From positions 124,001 to 188,000 of the forward strand of contig JAQUAX010000003.1 of the NCBI GenBank assembly GCA_028687035.1: a DNA stretch of 64,000 nucleotides, written 5' to 3'. The DNA comes from Dechloromonas sp. Lineage in GTDB: Bacteria; Pseudomonadota; Gammaproteobacteria; Burkholderiales; Rhodocyclaceae. Position numbers and translations under genes: made by a program. Positions within the stretch are counted from its first letter, which is position 1. Each line of letters begins with the position of its first letter. Below the pieces are notes generated by a model. It saw nothing but the letters and a program-made list of their open reading frames with translations, was not told where the DNA came from and did no database searches. This document shows, piece after piece, positions 35,446-44,237 of this stretch.

Positions 35446-36023
35446 CACAGGTATTTCCGGACCGTCGAGACGATCTGCGCGGTCGGCGTGCCGAGATCGA
35501 GCACCGCGGCCAGCTTGCCGTCGCGGTCGACGACGTAGGTCGCCGTCGTATGGTCGATTGCGTAGCTGCCGTCGGCCTGGACCGGTCCCTTCAGGTAACC
35601 GGCGCCGTAGGCGCGGGCGACTTTGGCGATCTGTGCCGGGGTGCCGGTGACGCCGGTCATCGCCGGGTGGAAGAAGGCGGTGTAGCGCTTCAGGTGCTCG
35701 ACGCTGTCGCGCTCCGGGTCGACGGAGACCATCAGCAGCCGGACCCGGGCCCGCTCGTCGGACGTCAGCGCGTTCAGCGCCTGGCCGCCGGCGGCCAGCG
35801 AGGCCGGGCAGACGTCGGGGCAGTGCGTGTAGCCGAAATAGACGAGCAGCACCTGGCCGCGCAGCGCCAGCGTATCGACGGCGCCTTCGGCCGAGTTCAG
35901 CACGAAATCGCCGCCGGCCGGACGGGCCGGGCCGGCGTCCTGGCGGGCGCCCTGCCACAGCAGCGCGCCGCCGAGCAGCAGGGCGAGCAGGCCGGCGACG
36001 CCGAACAGCGCGTAAGGTTTCAT
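35445..36023 (-). CDS. SCO1/SenC-family copper chaperone
   Basis: This 192-residue membrane-anchored thioredoxin-fold protein has an N-terminal helix and the copper motif THCPDVCP (Cys68, Cys72) with the third ligand His near residue 158 (YAIDHTTATYVVD). SCO proteins load Cu into the CuA or CuB sites of oxidases and related enzymes. It is the second gene of the eleven-gene operon and its C-terminus overlaps the next gene by ATGA. No cytochrome oxidase of the haem-copper type is present here. Confidence 0.93.
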   Translation of the reverse strand: MKPYALFGVAGLLALLLGGALLWQGARQDAGPARPAGGDFVLNSAEGAVDTLALRGQVLLVYFGYTHCPDVCPASLAAGGQALNALTSDERARVRLLMVSVDPERDSVEHLKRYTAFFHPAMTGVTGTPAQIAKVARAYGAGYLKGPVQADGSYAIDHTTATYVVDRDGKLAAVLDLGTPTAQIVSTVRKYL

Positions 36024-36090
36024 GATCGGGAACAGTCGGGGAACCGGGCGGCATTCTGCCCGGCACCGGGGTTTCTGGCCAGCGGGTCTT

Positions 36091-36270
36091 TCAGAAGCGG
36101 TTGGCGGCGCGCATCAGCGCCCCGCGCAGCGCGATGGTCAGGCTGGAACCCATGCCGATGCGCTGGGCGACGGCCGGCAGGATGATCAGAGAGGCCAGGG
36201 CGAAACCGGCGCCGAGCAGCAGGGAGGCCATTTCGGGCTGGGTTTCGGTCGTTTTCGGTGTTTGGCTCAT
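36091..36270 (-). CDS. Small single-pass membrane protein, first gene of the operon
   Basis: This 59-residue protein starts MSQTPKTTETQPEMAS and has a hydrophobic segment LLLGAGFALASLIILPAVA, then a basic tail. The ATG is preceded by GGGGAG and lies 30 bases after the -10 of site B, so it is the first gene transcribed. Its stop is 67 bases before sco. I do not recognise it. It is short, but its ribosome site, promoter and length of open frame support it. Confidence 0.65.
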   Translation of the reverse strand: MSQTPKTTETQPEMASLLLGAGFALASLIILPAVAQRIGMGSSLTIALRGALMRAANRF

Positions 36271-36300
36271 CGCATCGTCTCCCCAAGGACTTCGGGAAGC

Positions 36301-36346
36301 ATCGTAGCCGCTTCCCGGCGACCGGGGGATGCGACATATTGCCGCA
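36301..36346 (-). promoter_or_regulatory. RegA-type operator and -10 box of the eleven-gene operon (site B)
   Basis: Read on the minus strand, 36330-36346 is TGCGGCAATATGTCGCA, one base from a perfect inverted repeat. After 23 bases comes TACGAT (36301-36306). This would drive all genes from 36270 down to the Cu(I) ATPase ending at 28251. Confidence 0.7.
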
Positions 36347-36354
36347 CATCCGCT

Positions 36355-36633
36355 TCAGGTCTCGCCCGCCTCGTAGGCCGACAGCGTGATTCCGGCGTGT
36401 GCCAGGAATTCGCGCAGCGTCTTGATGTCGGTCCGGCTGCAGGTGTTGCTGTTGTGCGGGTGGTGCAGGTAGGCCTCGGCCTTGTTCAGCTTCACGTGGA
36501 AGCGGGCGCCGTGCGCCGACTCGACGTCGGCGCCGAGGTGGCCGAGCAGCGACTCGACCTCGCGCCAGTGGATGTTGGCCGGCGGCGGGTCCTGGAAGAT
36601 GCTGCGCAGCAGGTGGGCGTGCTTGTGGCTCAT
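36355..36633 (-). CDS. HicA-like protein without visible HicB partner
   Basis: This 92-residue protein has the HicA/YcfA (PF07927) double-stranded RNA-binding fold pattern: ANIHWREVESLLGHLGADV, a Gly-rich turn and RFHVKLNKAEAYLHHPHN, then a C-terminal helix LREFLAHAGI. HicA toxins are mRNA interferases, with the catalytic His on the second strand; here the usual G-S-H pattern is changed. No hicB gene follows or precedes it, so it may be a housekeeping single-gene relative common in betaproteobacteria rather than a toxin. The start at 36633 is the first ATG. Confidence 0.7.
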   Translation of the reverse strand: MSHKHAHLLRSIFQDPPPANIHWREVESLLGHLGADVESAHGARFHVKLNKAEAYLHHPHNSNTCSRTDIKTLREFLAHAGITLSAYEAGET

Positions 36634-36689
36634 GGCGATGCTCCGCGGACAGGTCGATGCCGACATTCTATGCCGGTCGCCGTCGACCG

Positions 36690-37175
36690 TCAGGAAATCG
36701 CGATTTTCAGCAGGGCTAGCGTCAGCAGCGTGTAGCCGGCGGCGACCAGGTCGTCGGCCATCACGCCGAAGCCGTTCTTGACGTGATCGTCGAACCAGCG
36801 CGCCGGCTGCGGCTTGGTGATGTCGTAGAAACGGAACAGCGCGAAGGCCGCGGCCTGCCACAGCCAGCCGGGCGGCGTCAGCAGCAGCACCAGCCAGAAG
36901 GGGACGATCTCGTCCCAGACGATGCTGCCGTGGTCCGGGTCGCCCAGCGCGCGGCCGGCGACGTCGATGAACCAGATGCCGCCGAGGTAGGCGGCGGCGA
37001 ACAGGAAGAGCAGCTGGGCGTCGTCGAAGAAGGGGCGGAACAGCATGAAGCTGGCCCACGCGAACAGCGTGCCGAAAGTGCCCGGCGCCTTCGGCACCAG
37101 GCCGCTGCCGCAGCCGCACGCGAAGAAGTGCGCCGGGTGGGCGAGCAGGAAGCGGACGCTGGGCGGCCTAGGCAA
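36690..37175 (-). CDS. pgpA: Phosphatidylglycerophosphatase A
   Basis: PgpA dephosphorylates phosphatidylglycerol phosphate in membrane lipid synthesis. The 161-residue membrane protein has the family opening FFACGCGSGLVPKAPGTFGTL, the acidic motif IVWDEIVPFW and DITKPQPARWFDD near the C-terminus. Its start overlaps thiL by 8 bases, the usual arrangement in beta- and gammaproteobacteria. Confidence 0.94.
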   Translation of the reverse strand: MPRPPSVRFLLAHPAHFFACGCGSGLVPKAPGTFGTLFAWASFMLFRPFFDDAQLLFLFAAAYLGGIWFIDVAGRALGDPDHGSIVWDEIVPFWLVLLLTPPGWLWQAAAFALFRFYDITKPQPARWFDDHVKNGFGVMADDLVAAGYTLLTLALLKIAIS

Positions 37176-38136
37176 AGTGCTCGTACCCCCGGCGTTCGAA
37201 CTCGACCGGCTGGCCGTCCGGGTCGAGCACGGCGACCTCGCCGGCCGGGCCGGCGGTCATCTCGCCGATGCACCACAGCGGCAGCTCGAGGCGGGCGGCG
37301 ATCTGCGCGATCGCCTGGCTCTGGCTGCCCGGTGCGGTGAAGCACAGTTCGTAGTCGTCGCCGCCGGCAACCTGGCATTCGAGCGCGATGCGCCGCAGGT
37401 CGGCGTCGTAGGTCTCGCCCTTGGGCAGGTGCGGCAGCTGGACCAGCCTGACCGTCGCGGCGCAGCCGGAGCGGCGGGCGATGTGGCCGAGGTCGGCGAG
37501 CAGGCCGTCGGAGACGTCGATCGCCGCGCTGGCGATGCCGTCCAGCGCGCGGCCGAGGGCGACGCGCGGGCGCGGCTTCTCGAGCGCGGCGACGCACAGT
37601 CGCGGCCAGGGTTCGGGCAGCGCGACGCGGCCCTGCAGGTGGGCCAGGCCGAGCGCGGCCAGGCCGGGGCGGCCGGAAACCCAGATCAGGTCGCCGGGGC
37701 GGGCCCCGTCGCGGCGCAGCGCGCGGCCGGGGGCGACTTCGCCGAAGGCGGTGATGCACAGGTTCAGCGGGCCGCGCGTCGTGTCGCCGCCGACCACGTC
37801 GACGCCGTATTCGGCGGCGCAGGCGAAGAAGCCGTCGGCGAATTTCGCGATCCAGTCCTCGTCGACCGCGGGCAGTGCGCCAGCCATCAGCGCCCAGCGC
37901 GGTGTCGCGCCCATCGCGGCGAGGTCCGACAGATTGACGGCGAGCGCCTTCCAGCCGAGCCTGAGCGGATCGGTGTCGGGCAGGAAATGGGTGCCGGCGA
38001 CCAGCATGTCGGTGGTCACGGCCAGCTGCATGCCGGGCGACGGCTGCAGCAGCGCGCAATCGTCGCCGGGGCCGAGCACGGCCGACGGCGTCGGCCGCGC
38101 GAAGTACTTGTCGATCAGGCCGAACTCGCCGGCCAT
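37168..38136 (-). CDS. thiL: Thiamine-monophosphate kinase
   Basis: ThiL phosphorylates thiamine monophosphate to thiamine diphosphate. The 322-residue product has GPGDDCALL near residue 22, TTDMLVAGTHFLPDTDP, VVGGDTTRGP and DVSDGLLADLGHI, the metal- and ATP-binding segments of the PurM-like kinase. The start at 38136 overlaps the nusB stop by ATGA; a longer start inside nusB is unlikely. Confidence 0.95.
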   Translation of the reverse strand: MAGEFGLIDKYFARPTPSAVLGPGDDCALLQPSPGMQLAVTTDMLVAGTHFLPDTDPLRLGWKALAVNLSDLAAMGATPRWALMAGALPAVDEDWIAKFADGFFACAAEYGVDVVGGDTTRGPLNLCITAFGEVAPGRALRRDGARPGDLIWVSGRPGLAALGLAHLQGRVALPEPWPRLCVAALEKPRPRVALGRALDGIASAAIDVSDGLLADLGHIARRSGCAATVRLVQLPHLPKGETYDADLRRIALECQVAGGDDYELCFTAPGSQSQAIAQIAARLELPLWCIGEMTAGPAGEVAVLDPDGQPVEFERRGYEHFA

Positions 38137-38624
38137 CAGCGTCCCTGGCGGCGCGCGGCGACCTCGTCCGGGCGGACGATGGCGGCGACCTTGTCGAGCA
38201 CGCCATTGACGTACTTGTGGCCGTCGGTGCCGCCGAAAGCCTTGGTCAGCTCGATCGCCTCGTTGATGATCACGCGGTACGGGGTTTCCGGATGGTTGAC
38301 CATCTCGAAGCTGCCCAGCATCAGCACGCAGGCTTCGACCGGCGACAGTTCGGCGAACGGGCGGTCGATGTGGGCCGAGATGCGCTCGACCAGCGCCTGG
38401 TGCTGGCCGATGACGCCGCGCAGCGTGCCGACGAAGAATTCGCGGTCGGCCTTCGCGAAGCCGTCCATTTCGGGCGCGTAGGCTTCGATCGCGGCTTCGT
38501 CGGCACCCCCGACGCGCCACTGGTACAGGCCCTGCAGCACGAATTCGCGGGCCCGGCGGCGGGCCGACTTGGGCGGCGCCTTGGGTTCGGCCGGGAGATT
38601 GGAATCGCTGGCGAAGGTGGTCAT
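38136..38624 (-). CDS. nusB: Transcription antitermination factor NusB
   Basis: NusB binds boxA RNA with NusE and takes part in rRNA antitermination. The 162-residue product has [17 protein letters not shown] at residues 20-36 and the C-terminal [28 protein letters not shown] family signature, in two parts around residue 130. Its start overlaps the ribH stop by ATGA and its stop overlaps thiL. Confidence 0.95.
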   Translation of the reverse strand: MTTFASDSNLPAEPKAPPKSARRRAREFVLQGLYQWRVGGADEAAIEAYAPEMDGFAKADREFFVGTLRGVIGQHQALVERISAHIDRPFAELSPVEACVLMLGSFEMVNHPETPYRVIINEAIELTKAFGGTDGHKYVNGVLDKVAAIVRPDEVAARRQGR

Positions 38625-39094
38625 TGGGCAATCGCTTTCTGGAGGTTGGCCATCTCGACGGCGGCCTGGGCGCAGTCGGCGCCCTTGGGTTGCATGCGGA
38701 CTTCGGCCTGCTCGTCGGTCTCGCAGGTCAGGATGCCGTTGGCGATCGGGATGCCGGTGTCGAGCTGGACTTCCATGATCGCGCGGCAGGAATCGTTTGA
38801 AACCACCTCGAAATGGTAGGTTTCGCCGCGGATCACGGCGCCGAGGGCGATCAGCGCGTCGTATCGGCCGCTGTTGGCCAGGCTCTGCAGGATCAGCGGG
38901 ATCTCGAGGGCGCCGGGGCAGGTCGCGATCGCCATGTCGGCGTCGGCGACGCCGAGGCGCTTGAGTTCGGCGACGCAGGCGGAGAGCAGGCCCTCGCAGA
39001 CCGGCAGGTTGAAGCGGCTCATCACGATGCCGACCCTGAGGCCGGCGCCGGCGAGGTTGGCGTCGTATTCGTAAACGTTGTCGAAGCGGGACAT
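38621..39094 (-). CDS. ribH: 6,7-dimethyl-8-ribityllumazine synthase
   Basis: RibH condenses the RibB product with a ribitylaminouracil to form lumazine, the penultimate riboflavin step. The 157-residue protein contains [34 protein letters not shown] (with the catalytic His) and [13 protein letters not shown]. It lies 3 bases after the ribB stop, so the two riboflavin genes are paired. Confidence 0.96.
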   Translation of the reverse strand: MSRFDNVYEYDANLAGAGLRVGIVMSRFNLPVCEGLLSACVAELKRLGVADADMAIATCPGALEIPLILQSLANSGRYDALIALGAVIRGETYHFEVVSNDSCRAIMEVQLDTGIPIANGILTCETDEQAEVRMQPKGADCAQAAVEMANLQKAIAQ

Positions 39095-39097
39095 GGC

Positions 39098-40207
39098 TCA
39101 GAGCTCCGCGGGAGAGGTGACGAAACCGGTGACCTCGAGGTCGAAGCCGGTCATGGAAGGCATCTTGCGCGGGCTGGAGAGCAGCCGCATCTTGGTCACG
39201 CCGAGGTCGCGCAGGATCTGCGCGCCGATGCCGTAGGTGCGCGGGTCCCATTTCTGGCGGACGGTCGGCTTTTCACCGGTCAGCCGGGCGAGCAGCGCTT
39301 CGCCGTCTTCGGGACGGTGCATCAGCACGATGACGCCGTGGCCGAACCTGGCCATCGCCGCCTGCGCCTCGTCGATCGAGAAGGATTGCTGCTTGCTGGC
39401 CGGATCGAGGAAGTCGAGCACCGACAGCGGCTCGTGCACGCGGACCAGCGTCTCGCCGCCGGCCGGGATCGTGCCGCGGACCAGCGCCAGGTGGGTGGCG
39501 CCGCTGGCGCGGTCGACGTAGGCGTGCAGCGTGAATTCGCCGTGCGGCGTCGGCACCGGCTTGCTGGTCACGCGCTCGACCAGCTTTTCGGACGCGGCGC
39601 GGTAGTGGATCAGGTCGGCGATGGTGCCGATCTTCAGGCCGTGCTCCCGGGCGAATTCGATCAGCTCCGGCAGGCGGGCCATCGTGCCGTCGTCGTTCAT
39701 GATCTCGCAGATCACCGACGACGGCTGGAGGCCGGCCATGCCGGCGAGGTCGCAGCCGGCTTCGGTGTGGCCGGCGCGGACCAGCACGCCGCCTTCGCGG
39801 GCGGTGATCGGGAAGACGTGGCCGGGCTGCACGATGTCGTCGGCGACGACGTTCTTGGCCACTGCGGTGCGGATGGTGTGCGCGCGGTCGGCGGCCGAGA
39901 TACCGGTGGTCACGCCCTCGGCGGCCTCGATCGAGACCGTGAAGGCGGTGCCGTACTGGGTCTTGTTGTTGCGGGCCATCTGGACCAGGCCGAGCTTCTT
40001 GCAGTGCGCTTCGGTCAGCGTCAGGCAGATCAGGCCGCGGCCGTACTTGGCCATGAAATTGATCGCTTCCGGCGTGATGTGCTCGGCGGCCATCACGAGG
40101 TCGCCCTCGTTCTCGCGGTCTTCCTCGTCGACCAGGATGACCATCCGGCCGGCTTTCAGCTCGGCGACGATTTCTGCGGTGGTGGCGATGGCGGGATGCG
40201 GAGGCAT
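39098..40207 (-). CDS. ribB: 3,4-dihydroxy-2-butanone-4-phosphate synthase with degenerate RibA-like domain
   Basis: The N-terminal half (about residues 1-205) is a normal DHBP synthase with VDEEDRENEGDLVMAAEHI, KYGRGLICLTL and RAGHTEAGCDLA. The C-terminal half keeps the GTP cyclohydrolase II fold end (RTYGIGAQILRDLGVTKMRLL) but lacks the three zinc-binding cysteines; RVHEPLSVLDFL stands where RVHSECLTG is expected. The RibA activity is therefore probably lost, and a separate ribA is expected elsewhere. The ATG at 40207 gives 369 residues. Confidence 0.92.
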   Translation of the reverse strand: MPPHPAIATTAEIVAELKAGRMVILVDEEDRENEGDLVMAAEHITPEAINFMAKYGRGLICLTLTEAHCKKLGLVQMARNNKTQYGTAFTVSIEAAEGVTTGISAADRAHTIRTAVAKNVVADDIVQPGHVFPITAREGGVLVRAGHTEAGCDLAGMAGLQPSSVICEIMNDDGTMARLPELIEFAREHGLKIGTIADLIHYRAASEKLVERVTSKPVPTPHGEFTLHAYVDRASGATHLALVRGTIPAGGETLVRVHEPLSVLDFLDPASKQQSFSIDEAQAAMARFGHGVIVLMHRPEDGEALLARLTGEKPTVRQKWDPRTYGIGAQILRDLGVTKMRLLSSPRKMPSMTGFDLEVTGFVTSPAEL

Positions 40208-40335
40208 GGGAATCCGGGGGCTGCGAAAAAGGGGAGTTATTTTCTCAGAAACAGGGGCTTGCGTGGGCGCGGATTTCGTCCCTTGCAGTACGGCGCCGGC
40301 CCGCAAACGCGAAAACCCCGGTAGCATCCCGCTCC
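40208..40335. other. Divergent region between ribB and the spermidine-synthase-like gene
   Basis: This 128-base gap carries promoters for both genes. I looked for the FMN riboswitch pattern typical before ribB and did not find it. No terminator or clear operator is visible. Confidence 0.4.
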
Positions 40336-41835
40336 ATGCGGCATGCGCTCCTCTTCTCGGTCTTCGTCATCGCTTCCTGCGGGCTCGCTTACGAGCTGGT
40401 CGCCGGCGCGCTGTCGTCCTACCTGCTCGGCGACTCGGTGACCCAGTTTTCGACGGTGATCGGCACCTACCTGTTCGCGATGGGGGCCGGTTCCTGGCTG
40501 TCGCGCTACGTGACGCGCGACCTGGTCGGCGCCTTCGTCCGCATCGAACTGCTGGTCGGCCTGCTCGGCGGCTTCTCGGCGCTCGGCCTGTTCGTCGTCT
40601 TCACGTGGCTGGCGGCGCCGTTCAAGCTGCTGCTCTACCTCGCGGTGTTCGGCGTCGGCGTGCTGGTCGGCCTGGAAATTCCGCTGGTGATGCGCATCCT
40701 GAAGCGCGAGCTGGCCTTCCGCGACCTGGTGTCGCAGGTGTTGACCTTCGACTACCTCGGTGCGCTGGCCGTTTCGATCCTGTTTCCGCTGGCGCTGGCG
40801 CCGCATCTCGGCCTGGTGCGCACCGGCCTGCTGTTCGGGTTGCTCAACGTCGCCGTCGCGCTGTGGGCGCTGCACCTGTTCCGCGACCAGTTGCCGGGCC
40901 GGCGCTGGCTCGCGGTGCAGAGCTGGGGCGCCGCCGCGCTGCTCGCCGGCGGACTGGCCGGGGCCGGCGAACTGACGACGCTGGCCGAGGGGCAGCTGTA
41001 CGCCGACCAGATCGTCCACGCCGAGACGACGCCCTACCAGCGCATCGTCGTCACGCGCTGGCGCGACGACCTGCGGCTGTTCCTGAACGGCAACCTGCAG
41101 TTCTCGGCGCATGACGAGTACCGCTACCACGAGGCGCTGGTCCATCCGGGGCTGGCCGCGCTGCCGGCGGCCCGGCGCGTGCTGGTGCTCGGCGGCGGCG
41201 ATGGGCTGGCGGTGCGCGAGATTCTGAAATACCCGGGTGTCGAGTCGGTGACGCTGGTCGATCTCGATCCGGCGATGACCCGGCTGTTCTCGACGGCGCC
41301 GGCGCTGGTCGCGCTGAACGGCGGCGCGCTGGCCGCGCCGCGCGTCCGCATCGTCAATGCCGATGCCGCGCGCTGGCTGGAGGACAGCCGCGAGCATTTC
41401 GACTTCATCGTCGTCGACTTTCCCGACCCGAACAATTTCGCGCTCGGGAAGCTCTACACGTCGGCCTTCTACCGCCTGCTCGAGAAGCGGCTGTCCGCCA
41501 ACGGCCTGATCGTCGTCCAGGCGACGTCGCCGTTCTACGCGCGGCAGTCGTTCTGGTGCGTCGTCGCGACGCTCGAGGACGTGGGCCTGCGCACCGCGCC
41601 GTATCACGCGCTGGTGCCGTCCTTCGGGGAATGGGGTTTCATCCTGGCCGGGCGCCGGGAATTCGCGCCGGTCGCGGTCGACCCCGCGAAAACGCGGTTT
41701 CTGACGCCGGACATGCTGCCCGGCCTGTTCGCCTTCCCGGCCGACATGGGGCGCCTGGAGGTCGAGGTCAATCGCCTCAACAACCAGGCGCTGGTCCGTT
41801 ACTTCGAAACGGAGTGGCGGCGCGTCAGACGTTGA
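40336..41835 (+). CDS. Membrane-fused spermidine synthase-like protein
   Basis: This 499-residue protein joins about seven N-terminal transmembrane helices (residues 5-200) to a C-terminal aminopropyltransferase/methyltransferase-like domain. That domain has [38 protein letters not shown], the acidic VDLDPAMT and [12 protein letters not shown], and a [11 protein letters not shown] segment. These match spermidine synthase folds and retain the Asp used in putrescine binding. Membrane-fused spermidine synthases are widespread in betaproteobacteria, but their substrate is not established. The 3' end overlaps ychF convergently by 11 bases. Confidence 0.85.
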   Translation: MRHALLFSVFVIASCGLAYELVAGALSSYLLGDSVTQFSTVIGTYLFAMGAGSWLSRYVTRDLVGAFVRIELLVGLLGGFSALGLFVVFTWLAAPFKLLLYLAVFGVGVLVGLEIPLVMRILKRELAFRDLVSQVLTFDYLGALAVSILFPLALAPHLGLVRTGLLFGLLNVAVALWALHLFRDQLPGRRWLAVQSWGAAALLAGGLAGAGELTTLAEGQLYADQIVHAETTPYQRIVVTRWRDDLRLFLNGNLQFSAHDEYRYHEALVHPGLAALPAARRVLVLGGGDGLAVREILKYPGVESVTLVDLDPAMTRLFSTAPALVALNGGALAAPRVRIVNADAARWLEDSREHFDFIVVDFPDPNNFALGKLYTSAFYRLLEKRLSANGLIVVQATSPFYARQSFWCVVATLEDVGLRTAPYHALVPSFGEWGFILAGRREFAPVAVDPAKTRFLTPDMLPGLFAFPADMGRLEVEVNRLNNQALVRYFETEWRRVRR

Positions 41836-42916
41836 ACAGGAAGTTCATCACGTCGCCGTCCTTGACGACGTAGTCCTTGCCTTCGGCGCGCATCTTGCCG
41901 GCTTCCTTGGCGCCGGCCTCGCCCTTGTACTGGATGAAGTCGTCGTAGGCGATGGTCTGGGCGCGGATGAAGCCGCGTTCGAAGTCGGTGTGGATGACGC
42001 CGGCCGCCTGCGGCGCGGTGTCGCCGACGTGGATGGTCCAGGCGCGGACTTCCTTGACCCCGGCCGTGAAGTAGGTCTGCAGGCCGAGCAGCTGGTAGCC
42101 GGCGCGGATCAGGCGGTCGAGGCCGGGTTCGTGCAGGCCCATCGATTCGAGGAACTCGATCTTGTCGGCGTCGTCGAGGTCGGCGATCTCGGCTTCGATC
42201 GCGGCGCACAGCGCGACGACCTGGGCGCCTTCGGTGGCGGCGTGGGCGCGCACCGCGTCGAGGTGCGGGTTGTTCTCGAAGCCGTCCTCGGCGACGTTGG
42301 CGGCGTACAGCACCGGCTTCGCGGTGATCAGGCAGAAGGGCCTGATGCTCGCCCATTCTTCCTTGGACAGATCGAGGGCGCGCACCGCCTTGCCCTGGTC
42401 GAGCTGGGCGAAGCACTTGTCGAGCACGGCAACCAGCACCTTGGCGTCCTTGTCGCCGGCGTTGGCCGGCTTGCGGTAGCGGTTCAGCGCCTTCTCGACG
42501 GTGGCCATGTCGGCCAGCGCCAGTTCGGTGTCGATGACCTCGATGTCGCGGATCGGATCGACGCTGCCGGATACGTGCACGACGTTGTCGTCGGCGAAGC
42601 AGCGCACGACATGGACGATCGCGTCGGTTTCGCGGATGTTGGCCAGGAACTGGTTGCCCAGACCTTCGCCCTTGGAGGCGCCGGCGACCAGGCCGGCGAT
42701 GTCGACGAACTCGACGATGGCCGGCTGCATGCGCTGCGGCTTGACGATCTCGGCCAGCTTGGCCATGCGCGGGTCGGGCACCTCGACGATGCCGACGTTC
42801 GGCTCGATGGTGCAGAAGGGGTAGTTGGCCGCCTCGATGCCGGCCTTGGTCAGCGCGTTGAACAGGGTGGATTTGCCGACGTTGGGCAGGCCGACGATAC
42901 CGCATTTCAAAGACAT
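41825..42916 (-). CDS. ychF: Redox-regulated ribosome-binding ATPase YchF
   Basis: YchF is an Obg-related P-loop protein that prefers ATP and binds the ribosome. The 363-residue protein has [15 protein letters not shown], a G3 segment [19 protein letters not shown] and a TGS domain at the C-terminus ending in [22 protein letters not shown], in part. It is 9 bases downstream of pth, the common order in proteobacteria. Confidence 0.97.
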   Translation of the reverse strand: MSLKCGIVGLPNVGKSTLFNALTKAGIEAANYPFCTIEPNVGIVEVPDPRMAKLAEIVKPQRMQPAIVEFVDIAGLVAGASKGEGLGNQFLANIRETDAIVHVVRCFADDNVVHVSGSVDPIRDIEVIDTELALADMATVEKALNRYRKPANAGDKDAKVLVAVLDKCFAQLDQGKAVRALDLSKEEWASIRPFCLITAKPVLYAANVAEDGFENNPHLDAVRAHAATEGAQVVALCAAIEAEIADLDDADKIEFLESMGLHEPGLDRLIRAGYQLLGLQTYFTAGVKEVRAWTIHVGDTAPQAAGVIHTDFERGFIRAQTIAYDDFIQYKGEAGAKEAGKMRAEGKDYVVKDGDVMNFLFNV

Positions 42917-42925
42917 AGGTTTTCC

Positions 42926-43504
42926 TTAGACGGCTTTGCCGTGCAACTGTTGCTGGGCGCCGGCGAAATCGCCGGCGGCCAGCCGGGGCCAGGCGAGCAG
43001 GCTGCGATGCAGGGCCTGCTCGATGTCCGGCTGTTCTTCCTTGCGCGGCGGGTGGAGTACGAAATCGACGACCTGCTGCGACAGGCCGAGCGTGCGCGGA
43101 TGGCCGATGCCCAGGCGCAGGCGCCAGAAATCCGGCGTGCCGAGCTTGGCCTGGATGTCCTTCAGCCCGTTGTGGCCGCCGTTGCCGCCGCCCTGCTTCA
43201 GGCGGATGCCGCCCGGTGGCAGGTCGAGCTCGTCGTGGATGACGAGGATCTCGGCCGGCGGAATCTTGTAGAAATTGGCCAGCGCCGCGACCGACTGCCC
43301 GGAGCGGTTCATGAAGGTGGTCGGCTGCAGCAGCCAGAGGTCGCCGGCGCGCGCCGCCTTGCCGAAGAACTTGGCCTGCGGGGCGAGGGAGACCTTCAGC
43401 TGGTCGGCCAGGCGGTCGACGAACCAGAAACCGACGTTGTGCCGGGTGGCTTCGTATTCCTGGCCCGGGTTGCCGAGGCCGACGATCAGGCGGGGAGAGG
43501 TCAT
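42926..43504 (-). CDS. pth: Peptidyl-tRNA hydrolase
   Basis: Pth recycles peptidyl-tRNA released from stalled ribosomes. The 192-residue product has [20 protein letters not shown] with the catalytic His, the [12 protein letters not shown] motif and [10 protein letters not shown] with [10 protein letters not shown]. It lies between rplY and ychF in the conserved order. Confidence 0.97.
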   Translation of the reverse strand: MTSPRLIVGLGNPGQEYEATRHNVGFWFVDRLADQLKVSLAPQAKFFGKAARAGDLWLLQPTTFMNRSGQSVAALANFYKIPPAEILVIHDELDLPPGGIRLKQGGGNGGHNGLKDIQAKLGTPDFWRLRLGIGHPRTLGLSQQVVDFVLHPPRKEEQPDIEQALHRSLLAWPRLAAGDFAGAQQQLHGKAV

Positions 43505-43574
43505 GGGTCGTCAAACGAAATGGCCGCCGGCGGCGAAATGCCGGCGGCGGCCTGGATGTTGCGGAGCGCCCGGA

Positions 43575-44180
43575 TTACTCGGCGGCGGCTTCGCCTTCGG
43601 CGGCTTCGGCGGAACCGCCCTTGCCGACGACGCCGGCAACGATCGGATCATCGGAGCCGTGCTGGACCAGCTGGACGCCGGCCGGCAGCTTCAGCTGGGA
43701 AGCGTGGATGCTTTCGCCGACGTTCAGCGAGCCGAGGTCGACTTCGATGAATTCCGGCAGGTCCTTGGCCAGGCAGTGCACGTCGACTTCGGTCAGCACG
43801 TGGTTGACCAGGCCGCCGTTCAGCTTGACGCCCGGGCCGTTCTCTTCGTTGACGAAGTGCAGCGGCACCTTGATGTGCAGTTCGTGCGTGGCATCGACGC
43901 GCTGGAAATCGATGTGCAGGATCTGCTGCTTGTAGGCGTGCGTCTGGTAGTCGCGCAGCAGGACTTGTTCCTTCTTGCCATCGACGACGACGTTGATGAT
44001 CGAAGAATGGAAGGCTTCCTTCTTCATCTTCAGCAGCAGGTCGTTGTGGTGGGTTTCGATGGCGATCGGGGCGGCTTCGCCACCGTAGATGATGCCCGGC
44101 ACCATGCCGGCGCGACGCAGGCGGCGGCTCGCACCCGTTCCCTGCAACGTACGCGCTTGGGCGATAACTTCGAATTGCAT
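43575..44180 (-). CDS. rplY: 50S ribosomal protein L25 (general stress protein Ctc type)
   Basis: This 201-residue protein binds 5S rRNA. It has the L25 N-terminal domain ([21 protein letters not shown]) and the C-terminal Ctc-type beta domain, ending in an Ala/Glu-rich tail (GEAAAE). The two-domain form is the usual betaproteobacterial length. It is followed by pth and preceded by prs. Confidence 0.96.
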   Translation of the reverse strand: MQFEVIAQARTLQGTGASRRLRRAGMVPGIIYGGEAAPIAIETHHNDLLLKMKKEAFHSSIINVVVDGKKEQVLLRDYQTHAYKQQILHIDFQRVDATHELHIKVPLHFVNEENGPGVKLNGGLVNHVLTEVDVHCLAKDLPEFIEVDLGSLNVGESIHASQLKLPAGVQLVQHGSDDPIVAGVVGKGGSAEAAEGEAAAE

Positions 44181-44237
44181 GTCGATACTCCAGAGTATTT
44201 CCCGTTCCGCGACCAGAGCGGGAAGGTTGTAAAAGAC

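Noticed and set aside
40208-40335. FMN riboswitch expected before ribB
   Set aside because: The conserved RFN element segments are absent and the gap is too short for the full structure.
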